A stretch of 64,000 nucleotides of DNA from Flavobacteriaceae bacterium (GTDB lineage: Bacteria > Bacteroidota > Bacteroidia > Flavobacteriales > Flavobacteriaceae): assembly GCA_002723295.1 (NCBI GenBank), contig PBNP01000002.1, positions 1 to 64,000 on the forward strand, read 5' to 3'. Below, in pieces: positions 38,262-50,063 of this stretch. Position 1 is the first letter of the stretch. Each line of letters opens with the position of its first letter. Position numbers and translations under genes: made by a program. The notes under the pieces are model-generated. The model was not told the origin of the DNA, ran no database searches, and was given only the letters and a program-made list of their open reading frames with translations.

Positions 38262-39851
38262 ATGGCTGAAATAATTAGAATGCCTAGATTGAGTGACACA
38301 ATGGAAGAAGGAACAGTAGTTAAGTGGTTCAAAAAAGTAGGTGATTTAGTTAAAGAAGGAGAAATTTTAGCAGAAATTGAAACTGATAAAGCTACAATGG
38401 AATTTGAGTCTTTTTCCGAAGGAGAACTTTTGCACATTGGAATATCAGAGGGTGAAACAGCTGCAGTAGATAAGTTACTCGCTATAATTGGCAAAAAGGG
38501 TGAAGATATCAGTGATTTAATCTTAAAAAATAAGGGTAACATTCAAACAAATGAAGACAATAACTTTGAAAAAGTTGTTGAAAAAGACAATACTAATGAT
38601 TTTTCTTCAAATGATTATGAAATCATTAAAATGCCTAGATTAAGTGATACAATGGAAGAGGGGAAAATTTCTAAGTGGTTTAAAAAAGTAGGTGATTTAG
38701 TTAAAGAAGGAGAAATTTTAGCAGAAATTGAAACTGATAAAGCAACAATGGAATTTGAATCTTTTCATTCAGGCTACCTTCTCCATATAGGAATTAAAGA
38801 TGGAGAAACATCTCCTGTTGATTCTGTTTTAGCAATTATTGGAGCCAAAAGCACCAATATTGATTCAGTATTATCTTCTATTGAATCCACCTCTTTTTCT
38901 CAAAAAGAGAAATTGTTAAATAATCTAGATGAATTAAGAACGGATTCAAATAAAAGTATTCCTGAAACAAAAGTTTTATACAATTTAGCTGATAAAAAAG
39001 AAAGAATTATTGCCTCTCCATTGGCAAAAAGGATGGCTAGTGAAAAAGGTATTGATATTTCTAAAGTAAAGGGTTCTGGAGAAAATGGAAGAGTTATTAA
39101 ACGTGATATCGAGAAATTTAATTTTGATTATTCTAGTAGCTTACCCCAGAATGTAATTCAAAGTCAAACAGAATCAATCGCAGAACATACAAATAGTCAA
39201 ATGCGAAAATCAATTGCTAAAAGACTTTCTCAATCAAAATTTTCTGCTCCTCATTATTATTTAGGTATTGAATTTAATGTAGACAACCTTATTTCATTTA
39301 GAAAACAACATAATGACTTTAAGGAGGCAAAAATTTCATTTAATGATATAATTATCAAAGCAACTGCTAAATCATTAAAACTTCATCCTGAAGTTAATTC
39401 TAGATGGTATGATGATAAAATTGTACAACATTTACATGTAAATATTGGTGTTGCAGTAGCAGTTGATGATGGGTTGGTTGTTCCTGTCATTAGATTTGCA
39501 GATGAGAAAAGTTTATTGGATATTTCTTTATTAGTAAAAGACATGGCTAATAAAGCTCGTTCTAAGAAATTAACCCCATCAGATATGGATGGGAGTACTT
39601 TTACAATTTCTAATTTAGGAATGTTTGGTATTTCTGAGTTTACTTCAATAATTAATCAACCGAATTCAGCAATTTTATCAGTTGGTGCAATAAACAAAAA
39701 GGCAATTGTAAAGAATGATAAAATTGAAATAGGAAGCATAATGAAGGTTACTTTAGCATGTGATCATAGAAGTGTTGATGGTGTTACTGGATCTGCTTTT
39801 TTAAATACACTTAGAGGTTTTATTGAAAATCCTGTAACAATTTTATTGTAA
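38262..39851 (+). CDS. Pyruvate dehydrogenase E2 (dihydrolipoamide acetyltransferase), two lipoyl domains
   Basis: Two EIETDKATMEFESF lipoyl motifs, E3-binding region, C-terminal CDHRSVDGVTGSAFL catalytic motif. Confidence 0.95.
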   Translation: MAEIIRMPRLSDTMEEGTVVKWFKKVGDLVKEGEILAEIETDKATMEFESFSEGELLHIGISEGETAAVDKLLAIIGKKGEDISDLILKNKGNIQTNEDNNFEKVVEKDNTNDFSSNDYEIIKMPRLSDTMEEGKISKWFKKVGDLVKEGEILAEIETDKATMEFESFHSGYLLHIGIKDGETSPVDSVLAIIGAKSTNIDSVLSSIESTSFSQKEKLLNNLDELRTDSNKSIPETKVLYNLADKKERIIASPLAKRMASEKGIDISKVKGSGENGRVIKRDIEKFNFDYSSSLPQNVIQSQTESIAEHTNSQMRKSIAKRLSQSKFSAPHYYLGIEFNVDNLISFRKQHNDFKEAKISFNDIIIKATAKSLKLHPEVNSRWYDDKIVQHLHVNIGVAVAVDDGLVVPVIRFADEKSLLDISLLVKDMANKARSKKLTPSDMDGSTFTISNLGMFGISEFTSIINQPNSAILSVGAINKKAIVKNDKIEIGSIMKVTLACDHRSVDGVTGSAFLNTLRGFIENPVTILL

Positions 39852-39854
39852 ATA

Positions 39855-40538
39855 ATGAAAAACCCTAAGACTATTTTGATTACTGGAGCTAGTGATGGGA
39901 TTGGTTATGAATTAACAAAATTAGCTTTGGATAAAGGATACAATGTTCATGCATTGTCAAGAAATATTTCTAAATTAAAAAAGATTAGTGGAATTTATTC
40001 TTATTCTGTTAATCTTTCAAAGGAGAAGTCTATAAAGACATTTGTTAATAAATTAATTAAAGAATCTGTAAAATTAAATATAATAATAAATAATGCTGGA
40101 GCTCTTGTAAGAATGCCTTTTCATGATACTCCAAGAGAAGTTTTTAAGGAGATATATAATGTAAATGTTTTTGGAGTTGTTTCACTAATAAAGTACTTAA
40201 TTCCAATAATTGATAAGAAAGGCCATGTTGTTAATATTTCTAGTATGGGAGGTATTCAAGGAAGTAATAAATTTCCAGGTTTATCTGCATATTCAAGTAG
40301 TAAAGCTGCTTTAATTTCACTCACAGAATCCCTAGCAGAAGAATATAAAGAAACAGGACCATCATTTAATGCATTAGCTTTGGGATCTGTTAAAACTAAA
40401 ATGCTTGAGAAAGCATTTCCTGGTTATAAAGCTTCAACATGTCCTATGAAAATGGCATCATATATTTTAGATTTTTCCATTTCAGGACATACTTTATTTA
40501 ATGGTAAGATTTTACCCGTTTCTTTATCTACTCCATAA
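39855..40538 (+). CDS. SDR family NAD(P)-dependent oxidoreductase
   Basis: LITGASDGIGYEL, NNAGAL, VNISSMGG, YSSSKAALISL. Confidence 0.92.
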   Translation: MKNPKTILITGASDGIGYELTKLALDKGYNVHALSRNISKLKKISGIYSYSVNLSKEKSIKTFVNKLIKESVKLNIIINNAGALVRMPFHDTPREVFKEIYNVNVFGVVSLIKYLIPIIDKKGHVVNISSMGGIQGSNKFPGLSAYSSSKAALISLTESLAEEYKETGPSFNALALGSVKTKMLEKAFPGYKASTCPMKMASYILDFSISGHTLFNGKILPVSLSTP

Positions 40539-41147
40539 ATGATTAAAAACAACAATAAATTATTTAATTATTTACCTGTCGAAAGTCATAATTTAATAAG
40601 GGACTATATAAAGAAATATCCAGCTTCATATAAAGTCACCCCTAAAAGATATTCAAAACATGGAGATTTTAGAGCAGATATAAATGGCAATTATAGAATA
40701 ACAATTAATTCAAACCTAAATAAATACAGGTTTTTAATTACTTTAATTCATGAATTATCCCATTTGGTTTCCTTTAAATTATATGGAATGAACATTAAAC
40801 CTCACGGAAGTGAATGGAAAAAAAAATTTAAGGAATTAATGCAACCTTTTATGATTTCTTCTATTTTTCCTGATGAACTTAGTTCTTTGTTAAAAAAATA
40901 TCTGATTAATCCCAAAGCATCTACTGATTCAGACATGAAATTAACTAAAGTATTAAAAAAGTATGATAAGAATAAAGAAAGCCATACAACTGTTGAAGAT
41001 ATATCCGAAGGAGTTTTGTTTAGAATATATAGCGGTAAAGTATTTAGAAAGGAGTTTAAATTAAGAAAACGTTATCAATGTGAAGAATCATCTACTGGAA
41101 AAAAATATTTATTTAACCCCCAAGCTGAAGTTTTTCCTTTGGAATAA
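40539..41147 (+). CDS. SprT-like zinc metallopeptidase-like protein
   Basis: LITLIHELSHLVSF (HExxH) and GSEWKKKFKELM. Confidence 0.8.
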   Translation: MIKNNNKLFNYLPVESHNLIRDYIKKYPASYKVTPKRYSKHGDFRADINGNYRITINSNLNKYRFLITLIHELSHLVSFKLYGMNIKPHGSEWKKKFKELMQPFMISSIFPDELSSLLKKYLINPKASTDSDMKLTKVLKKYDKNKESHTTVEDISEGVLFRIYSGKVFRKEFKLRKRYQCEESSTGKKYLFNPQAEVFPLE

Positions 41148-41152
41148 AATAT

Positions 41153-41911
41153 TTATTTAGTTAATATTTGTTTAGCTTTTTTTAGTATTTCTGAAGAATA
41201 AACGAATTTAATGAATGCTTTGTTTTTAGCTCTAAATATATTCTTATTTGAACCTTCCCACTCTTTTTCACCATTATTTAAAAAAATAATATTTTCTCCT
41301 ATTTCCATAACGGAATTCATGTCATGAGTGTTTATTACAGTAGTCATATCATATTCCTTGGTTATTTCTTGAATTAGATTGTCAATAACAATGGAAGTTT
41401 GAGGATCTAGTCCAGAATTTGGTTCATCACAAAATAAATAATTTGGATTCATTACAATAGCTCTAGCTATAGCAACTCTTTTTTGCATTCCACCAGATAG
41501 CTCAGAAGGCATTTTACTATTTGAATTTGAAAGGTTCACCCTTTCAATGACCTCATTGACGCGATTCAACATTTCTTTATAGCTTTTTTTTGTAAACATA
41601 CGCATAGGAAACATTATATTCTCTTCTACAGTCATTGAATCAAAAAGTGCACTTCCTTGGAAAACAATCCCCATCTCTTGCCTAAGCTTTCTTCTTTCTT
41701 TATTATTCATGTTATTCAAAAAAATCCCATTAAAACTAATTTCCCCACTTTCTGGTAAAAAAAGACCTAACAAACATTTCAGCAGAACTGTTTTGCCTGA
41801 TCCACTTTGACCTATTATCAGGTTTGTCTTACCCTTATGAAATTTAGTGCTTATATCTTTTAATACTAAGATGCCGTCAAATGATTTGGTTATATTTTCT
41901 ACAGTAATCAT
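41153..41911 (-). CDS. MlaF-like ABC transporter ATP-binding protein
   Basis: GQSGSGKTVLLKCLLGL, GIVFQGSALFDSMTVEENI, LSGGMQKRVAIARAI, LFCDEPNSGLDP. Confidence 0.94.
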   Translation of the reverse strand: MITVENITKSFDGILVLKDISTKFHKGKTNLIIGQSGSGKTVLLKCLLGLFLPESGEISFNGIFLNNMNNKERRKLRQEMGIVFQGSALFDSMTVEENIMFPMRMFTKKSYKEMLNRVNEVIERVNLSNSNSKMPSELSGGMQKRVAIARAIVMNPNYLFCDEPNSGLDPQTSIVIDNLIQEITKEYDMTTVINTHDMNSVMEIGENIIFLNNGEKEWEGSNKNIFRAKNKAFIKFVYSSEILKKAKQILTK

Positions 41912-42657
41912 TATGCTAATAATGTTTGAGTAATTAAATAATTTGATATAATAATCACAACACTAGTCCAAACAAAAGATATTGTACTAGCTCTACCTAC
42001 TTGAAGAGCACCTCCTTTTAAAAAGTATCCATGATATGCAGGAATAGTTGCCAGTAGGAATGAAAAAAATAAAGTTTTAATAAAAGCATACTGTACATGA
42101 AAAGGAATAAAATCTATTTGTACACCTTCAATAAATAAAGCACTTGAACAAAAGCCTCCATATACGCTTGCAGCATATCCTCCTATAATACCTAGAAACA
42201 TTGAGATTGTTATTACAAAAGGATATAGTAGTAAAGCAATTATTTTTGGAAAAATAAGGTAGTTATATGTATTAATCCCCATTACTTCTAGTGCATCAAT
42301 TTGTTCTGTAACTCTCATTGTACCAATACTTGATGTAATATAAGAACCAACTTTACCAGCCATAATAATTGAAATAAAAGTTGGAGAAAATTCTAAAATA
42401 ACGGATTGTCTTGTTGCATATCCAATCAAGTTTCTTGGAATTAGTGGATTACTCATATTTAATGCAGTTTGAATTGCAACAACTCCACCAACAAAGAAAG
42501 AAATAAATGCAACGATTCCTAATGAGCCTATAATTAATATGTCAATATCTCTTAAGATAAGATTTTTTAGAACGGACCATTTTGTAAATTTTCCAAAAAC
42601 CTTTTGAAGCATTATGAAATAACTTCCGATATGTTGAATAACTTTCATAATGTTCAA
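41911..42657 (-). CDS. MlaE-like ABC transporter permease
   Basis: FVGGVVAIQTALNM, MAGKVGSYITSSIGTMRVTEQIDALEVMGINTYNYLIFPKI. Confidence 0.94.
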   Translation of the reverse strand: MNIMKVIQHIGSYFIMLQKVFGKFTKWSVLKNLILRDIDILIIGSLGIVAFISFFVGGVVAIQTALNMSNPLIPRNLIGYATRQSVILEFSPTFISIIMAGKVGSYITSSIGTMRVTEQIDALEVMGINTYNYLIFPKIIALLLYPFVITISMFLGIIGGYAASVYGGFCSSALFIEGVQIDFIPFHVQYAFIKTLFFSFLLATIPAYHGYFLKGGALQVGRASTISFVWTSVVIIISNYLITQTLLA

Positions 42658-42691
42658 AATTACAAAAAGGAAAATCTAAATGGTATTTTTT

Positions 42692-43750
42692 TTAGAATTG
42701 GTATGTTAAAGCATTAATATTCATCCCAGCACCTACACTGGCAAAAAGGATTAAATCACCATTATTTATTTTATGACCACCATAATTTTCTTTAATTACT
42801 AAATCAAAAAGTGTAGGAATTGTAGCAACTGAACTATTGCCAAATCTTTCTATGTTAGTAGGTAAAACATTATTTGGAGGTTCTGAATCGTAAAGCTTAT
42901 AAAATCTTTTAACAAGAGCTTTTTCCATTTTTAAATTAGCTTGATGAATAAAAATCTTTTTCAGATCAGTGATTTTTTTACCAGATTCATCTAGGCACTC
43001 TTTCATAGCATTTGGAACTTTACTTAGAGCAAACTCATAAACTTTATGCCCCTGCATTTTAATATATTTTGTTTTATCAATATTATTAGAATTAGATTCA
43101 CCGTAATAAATATAATTTACTATACCTTCATTTGAATATGTAGCGGATTTATTGCTTAAAATACCACCACTTTTTTCTGAAGATTCAATTATTACAGCAC
43201 CAGCACCATCTGCAAAGATCATCCCGTCTCTATCACTAGGATCAATAACACGGGACAATGTTTCAGTTCCAATTACTAAACATCTTTTTGCCATACCTGA
43301 TTTTATAAATGATTTTGCTTGAATCATTCCCTCTAACCATCCAGGACAACCAAATAAAATATCATAAGCAACACATGAGGGATTCTTAATTTCTAAATTT
43401 GCTTTTACTCTTGCAGCTAATGCTGGCATGGCATCCATTTGCTTAGTCCCATAATTAATATCACCAATATTATGAGCTAAAATTATATAATCAATAGATT
43501 CACTATTAATTTTTGAGTCTTTTATAGCTTTTTTTGCTGCTTCAGTAGCTATATCTGAAGATTTTAAATCATTAGAAACATAAAGTCTTTGCTTTATACC
43601 AGTTATAGATTGAAACTTTTCTATTATTTCTTGATTTTCAATTCCAAAAGAATTTCCGTCATTATCAATGAAATTGTTGCTCAAAAAAGCACTGTTGAGT
43701 TTTACTTTTGGTGGAATATAACTCCCGGTACCATTTATTATTATACTCAT
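42692..43750 (-). CDS. 3-oxoacyl-ACP synthase III family protein
   Basis: TGSYIPPK, GIKQRLYV, ILFGCPGWLEGMIQA, IFADGAGAVI, FIHQANLKMEKA, RFGNSSVATIP. Confidence 0.9.
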   Translation of the reverse strand: MSIIINGTGSYIPPKVKLNSAFLSNNFIDNDGNSFGIENQEIIEKFQSITGIKQRLYVSNDLKSSDIATEAAKKAIKDSKINSESIDYIILAHNIGDINYGTKQMDAMPALAARVKANLEIKNPSCVAYDILFGCPGWLEGMIQAKSFIKSGMAKRCLVIGTETLSRVIDPSDRDGMIFADGAGAVIIESSEKSGGILSNKSATYSNEGIVNYIYYGESNSNNIDKTKYIKMQGHKVYEFALSKVPNAMKECLDESGKKITDLKKIFIHQANLKMEKALVKRFYKLYDSEPPNNVLPTNIERFGNSSVATIPTLFDLVIKENYGGHKINNGDLILFASVGAGMNINALTYQF

Positions 43751-43882
43751 AAATAGATAACAATACTATTATATTATTGCTAATAACTTTTATATAAAAT
43801 TATAAAACATCTGACATTCAAAAATACTTATCGAATTTAATTTAAACTATTTAATTTTTTTAAAGTCTTGTAAATCAGAAAT

Positions 43883-46714
43883 TTAATATTTAGATATAGG
43901 AACACAACTGCAAATTAAATTACGATCTCCAAATGCTTCATCAACTCTTCTTGTAGTGGGCCAAAATTTGTTTCTTCTAACAAATTCTAATGGGAAAGCA
44001 GCCTTTTGGCGAGAATATTTGTATGGCCACTTATCACTAGATATAATTGATAATGTGTGTGGTGCATTTTTTAAAAGATCTATTTGATTAGTGTTTTCAA
44101 TTTCTTTTTTTATAGAAATCATTGCTTCACAAAAATGATTTATTTCAGTTAAGTTTTCACTTTCAGTTGGCTCTATCATCATCGTGCCTGGAACAGGAAA
44201 AGATACAGTTGGTGCATGGAAGCCATAATCCATTAATCTTTTAGCAATATCAACTACTTCAATTCCATTTTTTTTAAAGTTTCTACAATCAATAATTAAT
44301 TCATGGGCTGTTCTTTGATTTTTTCCAGAGTATAATACTTTATAATATTTTTCTAGACGATATTTAATATAATTTGCATTTAATATTGCTAATTGTGTTG
44401 CTTTTTTCAAACCATTTTTTCCAAGCATTTTAATATATCCATATGAAATTATACAAGCCATTGCAGATCCCCAAGGAGCAGCTGAGATTGCAGTTATTGA
44501 TTTTTCTCCTCCAGTTTTAACTATAGGATTTGAAGGCAAAAATTTTGATAAGTGTTTAGCTACACAAATTGGACCCATACCTGGACCTCCTCCTCCATGA
44601 GGAATAGCAAATGTTTTGTGTAGATTTAAGTGACATACATCAGCGCCAATATTTGAAGGATTAGTTATTCCAACTTGAGCATTCATATTAGCTCCATCCA
44701 TATATACTTGACCGCCAAATTCATGTACTAATTTTGTTATTTTTTGAATATTACTTTCAAATACACCATGCGTAGATGGATAGGTTATCATTAATGCAGC
44801 TAAATTATTTTTTGATTTGACAACTTTCTCTTTAATATCATCCCAACTAATGTTTCCTTCTTCATCAGTTTTAACAACAACAACTTTCATCCCTGCCATT
44901 ACAGCTGAAGCAGGGTTTGTTCCATGTGCTGATGCAGGAATTAAACATATATTACGGTTGAAATCTCCTTTTGAATGATGATATTCTCTAATTACCATTA
45001 AGCCTGCATATTCCCCTTGAGCACCTGAATTTGGTTGAAGTGATGTTGACTCAAACCCAGTAATTTCATTTAATTGCTTTGTCAACTCTTCTAGAATAAT
45101 ATGATAACCACTTGCTTGCTTTTTTGGAACAAAAGGATGAATATTATTCCATTTTGGAGAACTTAATGGAAGCATTTCTACTGCAGCATTTAATTTCATG
45201 GTACATGATCCTAAAGAAATCATAGAATGATTTAATGACAAATCTTTTAATTCAAGATTTTTAATATAACGCATCAATGAAGTTTCTGAATGATAAGAAT
45301 TAAAAACTGGATGTGTTAAAAAACTACTTTTACGTCTAGAAAATTCAGGAATTCGATTAAATTCAATATTATTTTTACTTGTAGAAGTACCAAATTTATT
45401 TTTATAAATTTTAAATACATCTTCAATTTTTTCAAAATCATTATTACTGATTGTTTCATTAATTGAAATACTAACAAATTTTTCTTCTATGTAATTAAAA
45501 TTAATTTTAGCTTTCTCAGCAATAATTTTTAGTTGTTCACAGTTTGCTTCAATTAGAAGAGTATCAAAATAGTATTTGTTAATTTGTTCAAACCCTAGTT
45601 TAATTAATTGTTTTTCTAATTTATTAGTATAGTCATGAATTTTCTTTGCTATATATTTTAGTCCTTCGGGCCCATGATAAACAGCATACATTCCAGCCAT
45701 AACTGCCAAGAGAACTTGAGCTGTGCAGATATTTGAAGTTGCTCTATCTCTCTTAATATGTTGTTCTCTTGTTTGCAATGCCATTCTAAGTGCCGAATTT
45801 CCATCACAATCAATAGTTTGACCTATTATGCGACCTGGTATATTTCTTTTATAAATTTCTTTAGTAGCAAAAAATGCTGCATGTGGACCACCATATCCTA
45901 GAGGAATACCAAGACGCTGTGTGGTTCCTACAACGACATCAACTCCATATTTCCCTGGACCTTCAAGAAGAATTAAACTTAGAATATCAGCAGCAACTAT
46001 ACATTTAACGTTGCTTTTTTTTAGTCTTTTTACAACCTTTGGTAGGTTAATTATTTCTCCATATTTACCAGGATATTGAATTAAGGCACCATAAAAAATA
46101 TCTGAAAATTTATAATTTTCAGGATCTCCAACAACTATTTCTATTCCTAAAGGTTTTGCTCTAGTATATAACACTGAAAGTGTTTGTGGAAGTATCTGAT
46201 CATGGACAAAAAACTTTTTCAAATGAGTATTTGATTTTGTATTAGAAATATTATATAACATTGTCATTGCTTCAGCTGCAGATGTGCTTTCATCTAAAAG
46301 AGAAGCATTTGCTATTTCCATACATGTAATATCACAAATAACAGTTTGAAAGTTAAATAAAGCCTCCAATCTGCCTTGAGCTATTTCAGCTTGATATGGA
46401 GTATAAGCTGTATACCATCCTGGATTTTCCAAAATGTTTCTTTGAATTACTGCAGGAGTTATAGCAGCATGATAGCCTAACCCTATATATGTTTGAAAAA
46501 CTTCATTTTTATTACTAATTGACTCAATATGCTTAGAAAATGAATGTTCACTTATGCCTTCAGGAAGATTTAATTCATTTTTTAAAAGTATTTTTTTTGG
46601 AACTGATTGATATATCAATTCATCTAATGATTTGACACCAATTAAACTCAACATTTTTTTTATCTCATTTAAACTTGGTCCCAAATGCCTTGACTCAAAC
46701 TGATCAGTATTCAT
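43883..46714 (-). CDS. gcvP: Glycine dehydrogenase (aminomethyl-transferring)
   Basis: FESRHLGPS, YTAYTPYQAEIAQGRLEALFNFQT, HLNLHKTFAIPHGGGGPGMGPI. Confidence 0.97.
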   Translation of the reverse strand: MNTDQFESRHLGPSLNEIKKMLSLIGVKSLDELIYQSVPKKILLKNELNLPEGISEHSFSKHIESISNKNEVFQTYIGLGYHAAITPAVIQRNILENPGWYTAYTPYQAEIAQGRLEALFNFQTVICDITCMEIANASLLDESTSAAEAMTMLYNISNTKSNTHLKKFFVHDQILPQTLSVLYTRAKPLGIEIVVGDPENYKFSDIFYGALIQYPGKYGEIINLPKVVKRLKKSNVKCIVAADILSLILLEGPGKYGVDVVVGTTQRLGIPLGYGGPHAAFFATKEIYKRNIPGRIIGQTIDCDGNSALRMALQTREQHIKRDRATSNICTAQVLLAVMAGMYAVYHGPEGLKYIAKKIHDYTNKLEKQLIKLGFEQINKYYFDTLLIEANCEQLKIIAEKAKINFNYIEEKFVSISINETISNNDFEKIEDVFKIYKNKFGTSTSKNNIEFNRIPEFSRRKSSFLTHPVFNSYHSETSLMRYIKNLELKDLSLNHSMISLGSCTMKLNAAVEMLPLSSPKWNNIHPFVPKKQASGYHIILEELTKQLNEITGFESTSLQPNSGAQGEYAGLMVIREYHHSKGDFNRNICLIPASAHGTNPASAVMAGMKVVVVKTDEEGNISWDDIKEKVVKSKNNLAALMITYPSTHGVFESNIQKITKLVHEFGGQVYMDGANMNAQVGITNPSNIGADVCHLNLHKTFAIPHGGGGPGMGPICVAKHLSKFLPSNPIVKTGGEKSITAISAAPWGSAMACIISYGYIKMLGKNGLKKATQLAILNANYIKYRLEKYYKVLYSGKNQRTAHELIIDCRNFKKNGIEVVDIAKRLMDYGFHAPTVSFPVPGTMMIEPTESENLTEINHFCEAMISIKKEIENTNQIDLLKNAPHTLSIISSDKWPYKYSRQKAAFPLEFVRRNKFWPTTRRVDEAFGDRNLICSCVPISKY

Positions 46715-46745
46715 TATTTTTTTGTGAATCTAAATCCTGATAAAC

Positions 46746-47228
46746 TTATTTAATTTTTTTTGAACTTTCAACAACTTTTTTTGCCATATTCTTTTTGTAC
46801 TCTAATATTTTCTTTTGAACCTCGATAGATTTTGATCCGATAATTTGAGCAGCTAAAATTCCAGCATTTTTTGCCCCATTTAATGCCACAGTAGCAACTG
46901 GAACACCACCAGGCATTTGAAGAATAGATAAAACTGAGTCCCAACCATCAATGGAATTCTTAGATTTAATTGGCACACCTATTACCGGCAGAGGGCTTAA
47001 TGATGCTATCATTCCTGGAAGATGTGCAGCACCACCAGCACCAGCAATAATTACTTTAATTCCTCTTTTATGTGCGTTATTTCCGTATTCCATCAATCGA
47101 GAAGGAGTTCTGTGGGCTGAAACTACATCTACCTCAGTTTTTATATTAAAAATATTAAGGATTTCTATTGCTTCTTTCATTATCGGTAAATCAGATTTAC
47201 TGCCCATTATTATTCCTACTTGCGCCAT
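46746..47228 (-). CDS. purE: 5-(carboxyamino)imidazole ribonucleotide mutase
   Basis: [55 protein letters not shown]. Confidence 0.96.
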   Translation of the reverse strand: MAQVGIIMGSKSDLPIMKEAIEILNIFNIKTEVDVVSAHRTPSRLMEYGNNAHKRGIKVIIAGAGGAAHLPGMIASLSPLPVIGVPIKSKNSIDGWDSVLSILQMPGGVPVATVALNGAKNAGILAAQIIGSKSIEVQKKILEYKKNMAKKVVESSKKIK

Positions 47229-47229
47229 A

Positions 47230-48384
47230 TTATTTTGAAATTACTTGGATTATGGATTTAATGTCTTCCGCTATTTTTCTAGCTTTTTCAATTTTATTGT
47301 TTACTACTGTTACATGTCCCATTTTTCGAAAAGGTCTTGTGTTATTTTTACCATAAAGATGGGGAGTTACTCCCTTTATAGCAAGAATTTGATCTATATT
47401 TTTATAAAAAACTGGACCACGATGATTTTTATCTCCAACTAAGTTTACCATTACACTGCAAATTTTACTTGACGTATCTCCAAGAGGAAGATCCATTATT
47501 GCTCTTAAATGTTGATCAAACTGATTAGTTGTTGAAGCCTCTATTGTAAGGTGTCCAGAATTGTGTGGCCTGGGAGCAACTTCGTTAACAAGAATATCGC
47601 CTGTTTCTGTCAAAAAAAATTCAATTGCTAATACACCTACATGTTTATATTTTTTAGCAATTTTAAAAGCAAGATCTTTTACTTTTATCTCTTCAGATTT
47701 TGAAATACGTGCTGGTGAAATCACATATTCAACTTGGTTTGCAAATGAATTAAATTCCATTTCTACAACTGGATATGTTAAAATTTCTCCTTGTGGACGT
47801 CGAGCAACTATTACTGAAAGCTCTGATTTAAATGATATAAAATCTTCAGCAATGCATTCTCCTTCATTTAATTTCTCTAGATCTTTATTGTTTCTAACAA
47901 TAGAAACACCAAAACCGTCATATCCCATTAAAGCTGCTTTCCAAACAAATGGAAATGAAAGGTTTCCCTTAGCTATAGAATTTTTTAAGGAGTCTAAATC
48001 TTTAAATTCTCTAAACCCAGCTGTTGGAATCTTATTTTGTATATAAAACTTTTTTTGAAGAGTTTTATTTTGAATTATTTCTAATATTTCAGGTTGAGGA
48101 TATACTTTTAAACCTTCTTTTTTTAAATCAAGAAGTGCTTTTACATTGACATTTTCAATTTCAATAGTTAGAAGATCAACTTTTTTTCCAAAATTATAAA
48201 CTGCTTCATAATCCATTAAATCACCTTGTGAAAACTCATTACAAGCTAATCTAGCAGGAGCTTTTTCATTGGGATCCATAACAGCAGTATAAATATCCCA
48301 TTTTCTTGAGGAATATAATAGCATTTTTCCTAATTGACCACCACCTAGAATACCTAGCTTTTTGGATGAAGAAAAAAAATTCAC
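47230..48384 (-). CDS. purK: 5-(carboxyamino)imidazole ribonucleotide synthase
   Basis: [56 protein letters not shown] start. Confidence 0.96.
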   Translation of the reverse strand: MNFFSSSKKLGILGGGQLGKMLLYSSRKWDIYTAVMDPNEKAPARLACNEFSQGDLMDYEAVYNFGKKVDLLTIEIENVNVKALLDLKKEGLKVYPQPEILEIIQNKTLQKKFYIQNKIPTAGFREFKDLDSLKNSIAKGNLSFPFVWKAALMGYDGFGVSIVRNNKDLEKLNEGECIAEDFISFKSELSVIVARRPQGEILTYPVVEMEFNSFANQVEYVISPARISKSEEIKVKDLAFKIAKKYKHVGVLAIEFFLTETGDILVNEVAPRPHNSGHLTIEASTTNQFDQHLRAIMDLPLGDTSSKICSVMVNLVGDKNHRGPVFYKNIDQILAIKGVTPHLYGKNNTRPFRKMGHVTVVNNKIEKARKIAEDIKSIIQVISK

Positions 48385-48424
48385 TTGTTTTTTTTTTTCA
48401 AAAATACATATAACTTTTGGTGAT

Positions 48425-48456
48425 TTGAAAAATGCTTTACAAATTGGGTATCTTTG
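48425..48456 (+). promoter_or_regulatory. Predicted adk promoter
   Basis: TTG-N21-TATCTTTG, ~17 nt before the adk ATG. Confidence 0.6.
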
Positions 48457-48472
48457 GAGTTTGTAAAATATT

Positions 48473-49048
48473 ATGATAAATCTTGTATTATTTGGAAAAC
48501 CTGGTGCTGGTAAAGGAACTCAAGCTGAATACATAAAAAAGGAATTTGGATTGTTTCATATTTCAACGGGAGATTTGTTCAGATATAATATTAAAAATAA
48601 AACTTCATTAGGGCTTTTAGCCAAAAAAAATATTGATAATGGGGATTTAGTTCCTGATCATGTTACAATTGAAATGCTTAAAGATTCAGTTTTAAAAAAC
48701 ATTAATGATTTAGGTTTTATTTTTGATGGTTTCCCCAGAACTATTTCACAAGCAATAAAATTAGATGAATTTTTAACCTCAATAAAAATAGAAATAACGG
48801 CTACTATTTCTTTAAATGTAGAAGACACAATACTTATGGATAGACTTATTAAACGAGGAAAATTAGAGGGTCGTGCTGACGATTTAAGTATTGATAAGAT
48901 TCGTAATCGTTTTAATGAATACAATACCAAAACTCAACCTTTACTTAATTTTTATCATAAACAAGGGAAGCTTTTGTCAATTGATGGATCAGGTACTATA
49001 TATCAAATAAGAGAAAGAGTAAATGTTTTGGTGAATCAATTTAAATGA
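48473..49048 (+). CDS. adk: Adenylate kinase
   Basis: [46 protein letters not shown]. Confidence 0.97.
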   Translation: MINLVLFGKPGAGKGTQAEYIKKEFGLFHISTGDLFRYNIKNKTSLGLLAKKNIDNGDLVPDHVTIEMLKDSVLKNINDLGFIFDGFPRTISQAIKLDEFLTSIKIEITATISLNVEDTILMDRLIKRGKLEGRADDLSIDKIRNRFNEYNTKTQPLLNFYHKQGKLLSIDGSGTIYQIRERVNVLVNQFK

Positions 49049-49049
49049 A

Positions 49050-50063
49050 ATGACTGAAGGTAATTTTGTTGATTATGTTAAATTACACATTAAGTCTGGA
49101 AGTGGAGGTAAAGGATCTAATCATTTACATAGAGAAAAATATAATAGTAAAGGAGGTCCTGATGGAGGTGACGGAGGAAGAGGTGGGCATATTATAATAA
49201 GAGGTAATGAAAATTTATGGACTTTATATAATTTTAAATTTAAGCGACATTTTGTAGCTGGTAATGGTGAGAATGGAAGTAAAAAAAGAAGTTCTGGAGC
49301 TCAAGGAAAAGATTTAATAATAGATGTGCCATTAGGAACTGTTATAAAAAACAAAAGAAATAATGAAATTCTTTTTGAAATAACAAAATCTAATCAGGAA
49401 ATTATTGTCCTTAGGGGAGGTTTAGGAGGTTTGGGTAATTGGAACTTTAAGTCTTCAGTAAGACAAACCCCCAGATATGCCCAATCAGGTCAAGGCTCAA
49501 ATGAACTAGATATAATTTTAGAGTTAAAAATTCTTGCTGATGTTGGATTGGTTGGTTTTCCTAATGCTGGAAAATCAACTTTACTTAAAGCTATAACCGG
49601 AGCTAAACCTAAAATTGGTGAATATGAATTTACTACTTTAAAGCCTAATCTTGGAATTGTTCCATATAGGAGTTTTCAATCATTTGTAGTTGCTGATATA
49701 CCTGGAATAATTGAAGGTGCTTCAAAAGGAAAAGGATTAGGGTATAATTTTTTAAGACACATAGAGAGAAATTCAATTTTATTATATGTTATTCCTTTAG
49801 ATTCAAAAGATGTAAAAAAAGATTTTGATATTTTAATCAATGAACTTAAGCAATACAATTCTGATTTATTGGATAAAGACTATGCTGTTGTATTATCAAA
49901 ATCTGACTTATTAGATGATGAATTATTACATGAGTATTATTCAGATTTAAAAATTCATTTTAGAGATATTCCATATTTTATTATTTCATCCATACAGAAA
50001 AAAGGTCTTGTTGAATTAAAGGACGGAGTATGGAAATTATTAAATAAATCAGAAAATGTATAA
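49050..50063 (+). CDS. obgE: GTPase ObgE/CgtA
   Basis: [93 protein letters not shown]. Confidence 0.97.
   Translation: MTEGNFVDYVKLHIKSGSGGKGSNHLHREKYNSKGGPDGGDGGRGGHIIIRGNENLWTLYNFKFKRHFVAGNGENGSKKRSSGAQGKDLIIDVPLGTVIKNKRNNEILFEITKSNQEIIVLRGGLGGLGNWNFKSSVRQTPRYAQSGQGSNELDIILELKILADVGLVGFPNAGKSTLLKAITGAKPKIGEYEFTTLKPNLGIVPYRSFQSFVVADIPGIIEGASKGKGLGYNFLRHIERNSILLYVIPLDSKDVKKDFDILINELKQYNSDLLDKDYAVVLSKSDLLDDELLHEYYSDLKIHFRDIPYFIISSIQKKGLVELKDGVWKLLNKSENV

Noticed and set aside
46715-46745. Possible glycine riboswitch upstream of gcvP
   Set aside because: Only 31 bp separate gcvP from purE and no aptamer-like structure is present.
47561-48046. 161-aa plus-strand ORF antisense to purK
   Set aside because: Fully inside purK on the opposite strand; no recognisable motifs; typical shadow ORF.
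48388-48398. T11 run upstream of purK as a phase-variable promoter
   Set aside because: Non-coding homopolymers are common in this AT-rich DNA; it is not positioned between clear -33/-7 elements.
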